From positions 1 to 10,362 of the forward strand of contig JAGBWH010000224.1 of assembly GCA_017629925.1 (NCBI GenBank): DNA of 10,362 bases, in the 5' to 3' direction. The notes beneath the pieces were generated by a model. The model was not told the DNA's origin. It was given only the letters and a program-made list of their open reading frames with translations, and did not search any database. Shown here piece after piece: positions 1-6,866 of this stretch. The position numbers were made by a program, and so were the translations under genes. Each line of letters opens with the position of its first letter. Position 1 is the stretch's first letter. This stretch comes from Clostridia bacterium. Its GTDB lineage: Bacteria > Bacillota > Clostridia > Oscillospirales > CAG-272.

Positions 1-497
1 ACGCCTTTTTCTTCCTTCATTTTGTCGATGAGTTGTTAGAAGTATTTTTTACCAACTTACATAACAACGTCATAGTACATTTGGATAAATCTTCTGTAGC
101 AGTCCCAAGCCCAACGGGGGTTGCCGGATTTTGCAGCAAGAACTTCAACTACGTCTTCGTTCAGACCGAGGTTGAGGATGGTGTCCATCATACCGGGCAT
201 GGATGCACGAGCACCGGAACGAACGGATACGAGCAGGGGGTTTTCTTTGTCACCGAATTTTTTGCCGGTGATTTCTTCCATTTTGTCGATAGCAACCATG
301 ATTTCTGCTTGGATATCAGGGTTGATTTGGCGACCATCTTCATAGTATTGAGTGCACGCTTCGGTAGAGATGGTGAAGCCTTGGGGAACAGGCAGACCGA
401 TTTTGGTCATTTCTGCCAGGTTAGCGCCTTTACCGCCAAGCAGGTTACGCATGCTGGCGTCGCCTTCGCTAAAAAGATAAACATACTTTTTGCTCAT
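1..497 (-). pseudogene. ppdK: Pyruvate,phosphate dikinase, N-terminal part, interrupted by two in-frame stops and cut by the window edge
   Basis: The product would interconvert pyruvate, ATP and phosphate with phosphoenolpyruvate, AMP and pyrophosphate in the cytoplasm. Residues 1-146 match the start of the ATP-grasp nucleotide-binding domain of clostridial PPDK: the glycine-rich [12 protein letters not shown] (19-30), the VPQGFTIST segment (37-45) and [20 protein letters not shown] (90-109). The family is about 875 residues long. Codon 147 (57-59) is TAA, and after six more codons codon 154 (36-38) is also TAA. The same frame then continues as QLIDKMKEEKGV to the edge, which is normal PPDK sequence, so homology does not end at the stops. 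From memory of the family both stop positions are usually Glu, so each could be one GAA-to-TAA change. ATG at 495-497 is supported by a GGAGGTT site 8 nt upstream. The gene could be a true pseudogene, or intact with sequence errors near a contig end. Identity is near certain; the broken state is uncertain. Confidence 0.85.
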
Positions 498-505
498 TGT
501 GGGAT

Positions 506-512
506 AACCTCC
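506..512 (-). promoter_or_regulatory. Ribosome binding site of ppdK
   Basis: On the minus strand this reads GGAGGTT and sits 8 nt before the ATG at 495-497. It is near consensus and fixes the ppdK start. A strong site is still present although the reading frame behind it is interrupted. Confidence 0.8.
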
Positions 513-550
513 AATTATCTATTGAATTTTTTTGTTTTTCACTTTGGTGT

Positions 551-568
551 GTTGCGCATGGGCACAAC
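551..568 (-). other. Hairpin at the predicted 5' end of the ppdK transcript
   Basis: The minus strand reads GUUGUGC, loop CCAU, GCGCAAC: seven base pairs with one G-U. It begins at or within a nucleotide or two of the start site predicted from the -10 box at 575-580. No T-run follows it, so it is not a terminator. Position suggests a 5'-end stabilising stem-loop, as known for some long-lived bacterial mRNAs; that role is inference. Confidence 0.4.
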
Positions 569-574
569 AAAAGT

Positions 575-603
575 ATTATAACACAAACTATTATATTTTT
601 CTA
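575..603 (-). promoter_or_regulatory. Probable sigma-A-type promoter of ppdK
   Basis: The minus strand carries an extended -10 element, TGT then TATAAT (-10 at 580-575). A weak -35, TAGAAA (603-598), lies 17 nt upstream and matches TTGACA at four of six positions. A second TATAAT lies at 595-590 but has no fitting -35. The predicted start near 568 gives a leader of about 70 nt. A separate promoter here would uncouple ppdK from the recX end of the preceding operon. No convincing terminator was seen between recX and this promoter, so read-through is possible. Confidence 0.5.
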
Positions 604-676
604 TGGTTTGCAAGAAAAAAACTTCCAAGAACTGTAAAAATTAACAAAATGTTCACAATATTTTTAGGCAAAATGA

Positions 677-1285
677 TTATAAATCTGTGTCTTGTGGCAT
701 AAAACCCATTTTATGCAAGGTCAAAAGCACCGTTTTTTGGTCTGCATTTTGAGAAGCAAGCCTTTTTGCAATCTCTTTTGCTTTGCGGTCAAAGTCGAGT
801 TCTCCCTTTTCTGTCATCTCCTGCCAAACACGGTCGATTGTTTGCTGGTGATAACCTGCCTCCAGCAATTTATGGGCGATTTTGAGTGGGCCCCATTCCT
901 TTTGGATGTAGGTGAGGGTGATGTGGCGAATTTGCTCTTCTTCACGAAGGTATCCATAGGCAATCACACGGCGCACCGCCGCTTTCGCCACATCAGGCGA
1001 AAATTCCTTTTTTCTGATTTTTTGGTAGAGGCGAGCGGCACTCAGGCTACTGCGCTCCACACAAACCATGCCGTATCTCACCGCCTCGCATAGCTCAGCC
1101 AGCCCCTTGATGCTTTGATACACTTCATCTGCCATTTCCTCCCCATGGCGCAGGGGAGGGAGTGTTTTGAAATCCTCGGTGAGCACCCTCACCTGCTCGG
1201 TGGAGGGGGTGGGCTCATTTGGGTGATGAATATAAAGGGTGGCGGTATATGTCCCCACTTCAAAAGCGAGTAGGATGTGTGCCAT
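677..1285 (-). CDS. recX: Regulatory protein RecX
   Basis: RecX binds RecA filaments and modulates, usually inhibits, recombinase activity in the cytoplasm. The 202-residue product has the all-helical RecX layout: tandem three-helix repeats over about residues 60-195, with the characteristic middle-repeat motif WGPLKIAHKLLEAGY (131-145) and the earlier FSPDVAKAAVRRVIAYGYLRE block (about 95-115). The first 55 or so residues form a small beta-rich N-terminal part also found in longer Firmicutes RecX proteins. The ATG shares one base with the recA stop codon (TAATG at 1283-1287) and no good Shine-Dalgarno precedes it, so translation probably depends on reinitiation after recA. This would tie RecX level to RecA synthesis. 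It ends with TAA and is the last gene of the leftward unit. Sequence divergence is normal for RecX, so identity rests on the repeat motif plus adjacency to recA. Confidence 0.93.
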   Translation of the reverse strand: MAHILLAFEVGTYTATLYIHHPNEPTPSTEQVRVLTEDFKTLPPLRHGEEMADEVYQSIKGLAELCEAVRYGMVCVERSSLSAARLYQKIRKKEFSPDVAKAAVRRVIAYGYLREEEQIRHITLTYIQKEWGPLKIAHKLLEAGYHQQTIDRVWQEMTEKGELDFDRKAKEIAKRLASQNADQKTVLLTLHKMGFMPQDTDL

Positions 1286-2391
1286 TAGTCTTCATCGGGG
1301 AGGGCAAAATCGCGCAGGTCGAATTCATCTGCCTCTTCTCCGCCCAGTTCTTCTTCGGGATCCATATCCTTCATTTTTTCACGAATTAAGCTATCGAGTT
1401 TGGCAAACAGTTCGGGATCGGACTCAATGTATTTACGGGTATTGTCTTTGCCTTGACCGAGTCTTGTGCCTTCAAAGGAGAACCAAGAACCGCTCTTATC
1501 CAGAATACCGAGAGAGACACCCAAATCAATGATTTCACCGGAGCGAGAAATACCTGTGCCATAGAGAATATCAAATTCAGCTGTGCGGAAAGGCGGTGCC
1601 ACTTTGTTTTTGACCACCTTGCAACGAACATGGTTGCCATAGACATCTGCGCCACTCTTCAGGCTTTCGGTTTTTCTGATTTCAATACGAACGGAGGCAT
1701 AGAATTTCAGGGCGCGACCACCGGGGGTGACTTCGGGATTGCCGTAGGAAATGCCTACCTTTTCGCGCAATTGGTTGATGAAAATGACAATGCAGTTGCT
1801 TTTTGAAATGGCACCTGCGAGTTTTCTCATGGCTTGGCTCATCAGGCGTGCCTGAATACCCACATGAGTGGCACCCATATCTCCGTCAATTTCTTGACGA
1901 GGCACCAAAGCCGCCACGGAGTCTACCACGATGACGTCGATCGCACCGGAGTTGACGAGTGCTTCGGCAATTTCCAAGGCTTGCTCGCCACAGTCGGGTT
2001 GAGAGACCAACAGATTGGCGGTATTTACGCCAAGTCGTTTGGCGTAAACGGGATCAAGTGCGTGTTCTGCGTCAATGAAAGCGGCTTCGCCCCCCATTTT
2101 TTGGGCTTCTGCCACCACGTGCAGAGCGAGGGTGGTTTTACCGGAGGATTCCGGGCCAAAGATTTCAATAATTCTACCGCGAGGCACACCGCCAATGCCC
2201 AGAGCCATATCCAGCGAAATAGAGCCTGTTGAAATGGCACTAACATTCATGCTGGCGTTTTCGCCCAGTCGCATGATTGAACCTTTCCCACATTCACGTT
2301 CAATGCGGGAAATCACGGTTTCAAGGGCTGCCTTTTTGTCTCCTTCGGGGGAAGCAACTTTTGCGGTTGCTGTCACTTTTTTTGTTGCCAT
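1285..2391 (-). CDS. recA: Recombinase RecA
   Basis: RecA is the ATP-dependent strand-exchange recombinase that also triggers LexA self-cleavage. The 368-residue length is normal. Visible landmarks in order: the [22 protein letters not shown] helix region (19-40), Walker A GPESSGKT (79-86), the [10 protein letters not shown] block (105-114) with the catalytic Glu of AEHA, Walker B VIVVDS (153-158), loop L1 near 160-172, loop L2 and the NQLREKVG segment (206-213), [14 protein letters not shown] (222-235), and an acidic C-terminal tail ending DED. ATG at 2389-2391 has AAGGAG 7 nt upstream. The start lies 31 nt after galK and shares its stop region with recX. The 31-nt gap holds no clostridial (GAAC-N4-GTTC) or Bacillus-type LexA box and no promoter-like pair, so transcription seems to come from upstream. 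Its context between galK and recX, rather than beside cinA, pgsA or rny, is unusual for Firmicutes. Confidence 0.99.
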   Translation of the reverse strand: MATKKVTATAKVASPEGDKKAALETVISRIERECGKGSIMRLGENASMNVSAISTGSISLDMALGIGGVPRGRIIEIFGPESSGKTTLALHVVAEAQKMGGEAAFIDAEHALDPVYAKRLGVNTANLLVSQPDCGEQALEIAEALVNSGAIDVIVVDSVAALVPRQEIDGDMGATHVGIQARLMSQAMRKLAGAISKSNCIVIFINQLREKVGISYGNPEVTPGGRALKFYASVRIEIRKTESLKSGADVYGNHVRCKVVKNKVAPPFRTAEFDILYGTGISRSGEIIDLGVSLGILDKSGSWFSFEGTRLGQGKDNTRKYIESDPELFAKLDSLIREKMKDMDPEEELGGEEADEFDLRDFALPDED

Positions 2392-2398
2392 AATATAT

Positions 2399-2404
2399 CT
2401 CCTT
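2399..2404 (-). promoter_or_regulatory. Ribosome binding site of recA
   Basis: AAGGAG on the minus strand, 7 nt before the recA ATG. This strong site suggests recA is translated independently of the upstream galK even if the two share an mRNA. Confidence 0.85.
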
Positions 2405-2422
2405 ACTTTTTATTCTTCAATT

Positions 2423-3700
2423 TTAGAGGGTGATGGGGGTGGCGCCCACAGGGCGGACGCGTAGTGTCATTGTTGCCCCTTCGCCAAAGATTTCATCCAT
2501 TTTTTGCGCATAGGTGGGCGCGAGTTCCTCTGTCACAAAGGCTTGAATAGTGCCCGCAAATCCACCGCCATGCACACGCCAAGCGCAAGGGTACTGACTA
2601 AGCCATCCCTCTGTGACACAAAGGGCAAGAGAGAGCCCTTGCTCGGCGACGTTTTTTATGGTGTATACATTTTGTAGATATTGGAAACTGGATAGCCCAG
2701 ACGCTTTTACCAGCGAGAGAAAGGCTTGGGTATCGCCGTTTTGCAGATGCTGTGCTTGGACTTTGACACGGTCATTTTCACGGATAAAGTGAATGGCTCT
2801 CATCAAGGCTCTGTCACCTACCGTCTCGCGCAATATGGCAGCACGGCTCAAAATGTCCGCCTCTGTGAGACCTCTTAATGTCTCTTTGCCAAACACTTTT
2901 GCCACGCTCTTCATTTCCGCAGGTACGGAGGCATAGTCCTCATTTAAGTCGGCATGATTGCCACCGGTATTGACGATGCATAGGCGATAGCCTGCTTCGG
3001 TGAGAGAATAGGAGAGAGGGGTAATGACAGGGGCTTTGGGATCTTCAAAATCAATGGTGAGAAGTCCCCCTACCGCACAAGCCATCTGGTCCATCAGTCC
3101 ACAAGGTTTGCCAAAAAATACGTTTTCGGCATACTGCGCCATTTTGGCGAGTGTGGGATTATCAAAACGGTCATTTGCGTAAAGGTGATTTAAGATGCTA
3201 CCGCACATGACCTCAAATGCCGCCGAGGAAGAAAGTCCTGAGCCTTTGAGCACATCGGTGGTGGTGTAGGCGTCAAAACCGCCCACAACACACCCCTCTT
3301 GCTTCATCGCATGGCACATCCCTGCGATGATTGAAGCGGAGGAATAGCGAGGGAATGCATCGGGATCGTCCACTTTGCTTGTATCGACCACGTCTTCCGG
3401 AAAGCCTTGACTTTTTAGATGAATGATGCCGTCCTCTGTGGGGGAGACCACGGCGATAATATCTCTGTCAATGGCAGCGGCGAGCACCCTGCCATGGTTA
3501 TGGTCGGTATGGTTGCCTGAGATTTCGCTGCGACCGGGCACAGAAAAAAGGTATAGGTCGCGTCCTTGTCCATAGGTTTGTCTGAATGTCTCTATGGCGC
3601 AAACAAAACGCTCGGTTGCCTTTTCTGTGTCGGCATAAAGGTGAGCGTAGCGCGTGAGTGCGCCGTTTTGCAGTTTTTCTAAAAGAAGCGTATCGAGCAT
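2423..3700 (-). CDS. Galactokinase-family GHMP sugar kinase
   Basis: The product is a cytoplasmic kinase of the GHMP superfamily, most like galactokinase (ATP + galactose to galactose 1-phosphate, Leloir pathway). With the start used here it has 425 residues. Motif 1 is PGRSEISGNHTDHNHG (55-70), the ATP-binding glycine/serine motif 2 is VLKGSGLSSSAAFEV (150-164), the catalytic Asp is in CGLMDQMACA (D204), and motif 3 is RVHGGGFAGTIQAF (375-388). An upstream in-frame ATG at 3725-3727 would add nine residues but has no ribosome binding site, whereas ATG at 3698-3700 has AGGAGA 6 nt upstream, so the latter is chosen. The usual galactokinase GEHTDY is GNHTDH here, replacing a Glu that contacts the sugar, so the substrate may differ. 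No galT, galE or sugar transporter is nearby. It sits 33 nt after the HlyD-like gene and 31 nt before recA. Family is certain, substrate is not. Confidence 0.9.
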   Translation of the reverse strand: MLDTLLLEKLQNGALTRYAHLYADTEKATERFVCAIETFRQTYGQGRDLYLFSVPGRSEISGNHTDHNHGRVLAAAIDRDIIAVVSPTEDGIIHLKSQGFPEDVVDTSKVDDPDAFPRYSSASIIAGMCHAMKQEGCVVGGFDAYTTTDVLKGSGLSSSAAFEVMCGSILNHLYANDRFDNPTLAKMAQYAENVFFGKPCGLMDQMACAVGGLLTIDFEDPKAPVITPLSYSLTEAGYRLCIVNTGGNHADLNEDYASVPAEMKSVAKVFGKETLRGLTEADILSRAAILRETVGDRALMRAIHFIRENDRVKVQAQHLQNGDTQAFLSLVKASGLSSFQYLQNVYTIKNVAEQGLSLALCVTEGWLSQYPCAWRVHGGGFAGTIQAFVTEELAPTYAQKMDEIFGEGATMTLRVRPVGATPITL

Positions 3701-3706
3701 GAAATG

Positions 3707-3712
3707 TCTCCT
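3707..3712 (-). promoter_or_regulatory. Ribosome binding site that decides the galactokinase-family start
   Basis: AGGAGA on the minus strand, 6 nt before ATG 3698-3700. The competing ATG nine codons upstream (3725-3727) has only pyrimidine-rich sequence before it, so this site argues for the shorter protein. Confidence 0.8.
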
Positions 3713-3733
3713 CGTATGTATTTTCATTGCGTC

Positions 3734-4921
3734 TTAAAGGAATGCGCGTTCTCTTTGAGACGCCGTGGGGTGCAAAAGCACCATTTCATTTTCATGTAAA
3801 AAATAGCAGGACTTGCCATATAAAAACAGCGTGCCTTTTTTGGGGGATAACCACGCCCAAACATTGTCTTTTAAGGCGATGTCAACCCCTCTTGCAACGA
3901 GCCTGCTCCCCTGCCAAATGAGCACATAGCTTTGCCCTTCGGGTGTGTACTCTACCGCCTCCGAGGGCACACGAAGATAGGTTTTACTTTGGTAGGTGAC
4001 TTTCACGCGTTGAAGCCGTGAAGGCAGGGCAAGGGTGGGCAAGTCATGGATGGCAAAATGCGCCACACACCCCTCCTCTTCATACGTGAGCGTCTCAAGT
4101 ACCCCCTCGAAGGTATAGCCGTCTTGTGAGGTCAATGGATAACTTTGCTTTACCTCCAAACACCCCGCCTCGTCGGGAGAAAGATAGAGTTCCACGCCAA
4201 AAGAAAGGGAGGTGAGCAGTTTGGCAGAGGAGGGCGGGGCAGGAGGTGTCTGGTATTGCTCTTGCCAGGAAAGCGAGGGCTTGTCCATGTCCCAGACACT
4301 CTCCCAACCGTCGCAGGAAGGGATGAAATATCCGTCTTGCTCGGCTGTGACGGTGTCGAGCGGGGCTGGCAAAAGAGATAGGCATTCCCTTTGCTTTTCC
4401 TCTATGGTTTGCTTTAGTTTTTCGTGATTTTGCCCCCATCCCAAGAGCAATGCATCCAGCCGAGACACAAGCAGGGCTTGTTTTTGGTGTTGCCCTTTTT
4501 CTTTGGCTATGCGGATTTCTCTGAGCAGATAAGAGATGGTATCAGTCTCTTGACTTTTTGGGGTGTTTAGTGCTTGTAGTTGGGCTTCGCATTGCATGAG
4601 CTTCTCTACCGTCTCGCGATAGGCGAGGGGATATCCGCAGAGCAGCATTTGCCCTTTTTGCACTTTCCCCGACGGAGCATAGTAGAGCACCTCGCCTTGA
4701 CAGGTGAGAGGGATTGCGCGATATCGAAACACACCGTCTCCCTCAAAGGATTGTTCGCAGGTGCCATACCTTGCCACATAGGTGGCAGGAGGCGGGGGAG
4801 AGGGCGTTTCCCACAGGGGTGTGCAGAGAAGCAAAAGCATGGCGATGCATAGCCAGCTGAGTAGTATTTTTAGTCTTTTATTTGAAAAGTATCCGTCTTT
4901 TTGGGGGAGAAATCTTCTCAA
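3734..4921 (-). CDS. HlyD-type membrane adaptor protein, single N-terminal membrane segment
   Basis: The 395-residue product has a basic N-terminus, one hydrophobic segment (about 19-37) and then a proline-rich linker (TPSPPPPA, 39-46), which predicts one membrane anchor with the rest outside the cell. A helical, Gln/Glu/Lys-rich stretch (about 101-180) lies between two beta-rich parts. The DGYFIPSCDGWESVWD segment (196-211) and the end region (LRVPSEAVEYTPEGQSYVLI, 316-335) resemble the lipoyl-like and terminal barrel parts of HlyD/membrane-fusion proteins, in the version common in clostridia. Such adaptors usually partner a transporter, but none is seen nearby. The start is TTG (4919-4921), which overlaps the upstream hydrolase stop in TTGA; only a poor AAGG precedes it, so it is likely made by translational coupling. 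No ATG exists before the membrane segment. It lies 33 nt before the galactokinase-family gene. Family assignment is moderate; role unknown. Confidence 0.75.
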   Translation of the reverse strand: MRRFLPQKDGYFSNKRLKILLSWLCIAMLLLLCTPLWETPSPPPPATYVARYGTCEQSFEGDGVFRYRAIPLTCQGEVLYYAPSGKVQKGQMLLCGYPLAYRETVEKLMQCEAQLQALNTPKSQETDTISYLLREIRIAKEKGQHQKQALLVSRLDALLLGWGQNHEKLKQTIEEKQRECLSLLPAPLDTVTAEQDGYFIPSCDGWESVWDMDKPSLSWQEQYQTPPAPPSSAKLLTSLSFGVELYLSPDEAGCLEVKQSYPLTSQDGYTFEGVLETLTYEEEGCVAHFAIHDLPTLALPSRLQRVKVTYQSKTYLRVPSEAVEYTPEGQSYVLIWQGSRLVARGVDIALKDNVWAWLSPKKGTLFLYGKSCYFLHENEMVLLHPTASQRERAFL

Positions 4922-5871
4922 GCCTTTTCGGCGGTAGGCGCAGCCTCTTTAGGAGACAGCCAAGCGATAAGATCATGGAAGAATTCCTCTTTATTCAGTT
5001 CGTTAAAGAGTTCGTGGCGCGCACCTTCATAGAGAAGCAGATCCACCTCGTGCACTTCTTCTTTTTTGAGGTAGTCGGTCACGTAAACAGGACCTTGCCC
5101 CCAGTCTCCCACAGGGTCTTCTGTGCCTGCGGCAATCAGAGTGCGGAGGGCTTTGGGGTAGGATTCAAACCATGTTTTTTTATTGCATTCTTGGAGCATG
5201 GTAAAGAGGTCTAAATATGCAGAAACGGTGAATGTGAAGGTGCAAAGAGGATCGGCATCATACGTTTTGAGGACCGCTTCGTCACGGGTGAGCCAAGCGT
5301 TTTTATGCGCCCCTTTTTCGTAGTGAGATGTGTAGCCGGAAAATGCCAAATTTTTAATGGTTTGGCTACGATGGTGAGAGCCTTTGAACAGTTTTACCAT
5401 TTTGGCAAACAGTTTGCCAAAGCCCAAGAGCTGATTGGGGCCACCTGTACCTAAAATCACCAAATTATCCAGTTCATAGCCAAATCGTGTAGCATACAGT
5501 CGGCATAGGAAAGAGCCCATGCTATGGCCCATCAGTGTAAAGGGCAGGTCGGGAAATCTTTGTTTGGCGAGGGCGGTCATGGCGTGAAGGTCGTCGAGCA
5601 CGTATCCAATACCGTCTTTTTCCGCAAAAAATCCCAAATCTTCTTCTGTGCCGGCACTTTGCCCGTGACCGATATGGTCATTTCCGCAAAAGATAAATCC
5701 CGCACTTGTGAGTGCCTCTGCCATTTCTCGATAACGGAGCACATAGTCTGTCATGCCGTGAGAAAGTTGCACGACGCCCACAGGTGTCACACCCTCGTCA
5801 GGTAGAAAATAATAGGCAACAATAGCGGTTTTTCCGTCAGAAGAAGGGAAAGAAAATTGTTCGCATTTCAT
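4918..5871 (-). CDS. Alpha/beta hydrolase, monoacylglycerol lipase / serine aminopeptidase S33-like
   Basis: The 317-residue product is an alpha/beta-hydrolase of the lysophospholipase/monoacylglycerol lipase type (Hydrolase_4 / S33 group), likely hydrolysing an ester of a lipid or similar substrate in the cytoplasm or at the membrane face; no signal peptide is seen. Oxyanion-hole HGM is at 38-40, the GNDHIGHGQSAG strand-turn typical of this group at 63-74, the nucleophile elbow GHSMG at 115-119 with Ser117, the probable acid Asp252 in AGTEDPVG, and the probable base His286 in GARHELFNE. The full triad is therefore present. ATG at 5869-5871 has AAGGAG (5880-5885) 8 nt upstream. It follows the PfkB-type kinase by 38 nt, and its TGA overlaps the TTG of the HlyD-like gene by 4 nt, which suggests coupled synthesis of the two. 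Exact substrate cannot be read from sequence. Confidence 0.9.
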   Translation of the reverse strand: MKCEQFSFPSSDGKTAIVAYYFLPDEGVTPVGVVQLSHGMTDYVLRYREMAEALTSAGFIFCGNDHIGHGQSAGTEEDLGFFAEKDGIGYVLDDLHAMTALAKQRFPDLPFTLMGHSMGSFLCRLYATRFGYELDNLVILGTGGPNQLLGFGKLFAKMVKLFKGSHHRSQTIKNLAFSGYTSHYEKGAHKNAWLTRDEAVLKTYDADPLCTFTFTVSAYLDLFTMLQECNKKTWFESYPKALRTLIAAGTEDPVGDWGQGPVYVTDYLKKEEVHEVDLLLYEGARHELFNELNKEEFFHDLIAWLSPKEAAPTAEKA

Positions 5872-5879
5872 GAGGACTT

Positions 5880-5885
5880 CTCCTT
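5880..5885 (-). promoter_or_regulatory. Ribosome binding site of the alpha/beta hydrolase
   Basis: AAGGAG on the minus strand, 8 nt before ATG 5869-5871. It fixes the start so that the protein begins at MKCEQFSF. Confidence 0.8.
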
Positions 5886-5909
5886 GTTTATTATTTTGAA
5901 AAGCAGATT

Positions 5910-6845
5910 TTATACTGCACCGGATAAGCGATAGTTTTGAATTTCATCGTGAGTGGGGTAAATAGAGGGATGAGCCGTTTCGGCATAAAGTGCCATGGCG
6001 GCGTTGGCATATTCGCAGGCAGAGCGAATATTTTGGTCTCCATCTGCATACGCCATCACCAAGGCTGCGGCAAAGACATCACCGGCAAAAGAAAAGTCTG
6101 TGGCTTTGGTACGGCAGGGGGAGATGTGGTAGGGAATTTTGCCGTCATAGAGGAAGCATCCTCTTGCCCCCAATCGGAATACATAATATTTTGCCTTGAT
6201 TTTGGCAGACAGGGCAAGGGCGGCTTTCACACAGCTGTCCGTGCCACCGGGGCAAATACCTGTCAGTGCTTCTGCGGCGGTGTCACTCAGCGACAGTACC
6301 TCAAGGGCGGGGAGAGCCACAGCGTCAAAATCACCGCGAATGCTTGAGGCATCAAGAAAAATAGGAATTTGCTCGCGAGCAGCGAGGGCAGCGGCTGTGA
6401 GAGTAGTGCGAAAAGGCATTTCTCCTCTCAAACACACCACATCGGGCAAGGATAAAAAGGCATCTTGCAGTTGCTCGGAAGAAGGAGCACCTGCATTGCC
6501 CGAATAGAGCAAAACGCGTGGCTCTTCTCCGCTTTTGACAAGGGAAGTCATCACAGACGTGGCACTATTTGGTGTCTCATAGACAAACCGAATATCCACA
6601 CGGCAACGCTCTAAATAACGGCGCAGTTGATAGCCCGTGTTATCGTCTCCCACACAGCAGCACAGCAACGACCGTGCGCCCAAAGCCGAGAGTGCCAATG
6701 CCTGCTCGGTGCCTGCACCACCATAGGTGATGCGCGGGGGTGTGTCGGTGATGGCATAGCCGTTTTCTTCGGGCAAGAGGGTATAGGGCAAGCGCAACCG
6801 CATGGCGGCGGCGCCGACGGTTAAAACAGAAAGTGGTGCACTCAT
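5910..6845 (-). CDS. PfkB-family (ribokinase-like) carbohydrate kinase
   Basis: The 311-residue product has ribokinase-fold landmarks: an N-terminal strand VLTVGAAAM (7-15), the first PfkB signature region YGGAGTEQALALSALGA (41-57), the VGDDNTGYQL turn (65-74), a FLDASSIRGD strand (163-172), and the C-terminal signature region TDFSFAGDVFAAAL (249-262). The catalytic base Asp256 is kept. Two usual motif positions differ: the Asn of the first signature (GGxGxN) is Glu47 and the first Gly of the GAGD anion hole is Phe253. The family phosphorylates a hydroxymethyl group of ribose, fructose derivatives, 2-keto-3-deoxygluconate or nucleosides; the substrate cannot be told here. ATG at 6843-6845 has AAGGAG six nt upstream. 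It follows the ATPase gene by 21 nt and precedes the hydrolase by 38 nt. Family is sure, activity somewhat doubtful because of the altered motif. Confidence 0.9.
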   Translation of the reverse strand: MSAPLSVLTVGAAAMRLRLPYTLLPEENGYAITDTPPRITYGGAGTEQALALSALGARSLLCCCVGDDNTGYQLRRYLERCRVDIRFVYETPNSATSVMTSLVKSGEEPRVLLYSGNAGAPSSEQLQDAFLSLPDVVCLRGEMPFRTTLTAAALAAREQIPIFLDASSIRGDFDAVALPALEVLSLSDTAAEALTGICPGGTDSCVKAALALSAKIKAKYYVFRLGARGCFLYDGKIPYHISPCRTKATDFSFAGDVFAAALVMAYADGDQNIRSACEYANAAMALYAETAHPSIYPTHDEIQNYRLSGAV

Positions 6846-6866
6846 GTCTTGCTCCTTTTTTGCTTG

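Noticed and set aside
36..59. Reassigned TAA codon (TAA read as Glu)
   Set aside because: recA, recX and other genes here end with TAA at normal family lengths, so TAA is a working stop codon.
33..581. 182-codon open frame on the plus strand over ppdK
   Set aside because: It is the antisense of a clearly homologous ppdK N-terminus, starts at TTG with no ribosome site and shows no family motif.
600..676. Terminator after recX
   Set aside because: Only very short imperfect stems such as CTTGGAAG before seven T were found; too weak to call.
1453..2464. Several 117-132-codon plus-strand open frames across recA
   Set aside because: recA on the minus strand is certain; these are shadows caused by its codon composition.
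3725..3727. ATG nine codons upstream as the start of the galactokinase-family gene
   Set aside because: No ribosome binding site precedes it, while the later ATG has AGGAGA at ideal distance.
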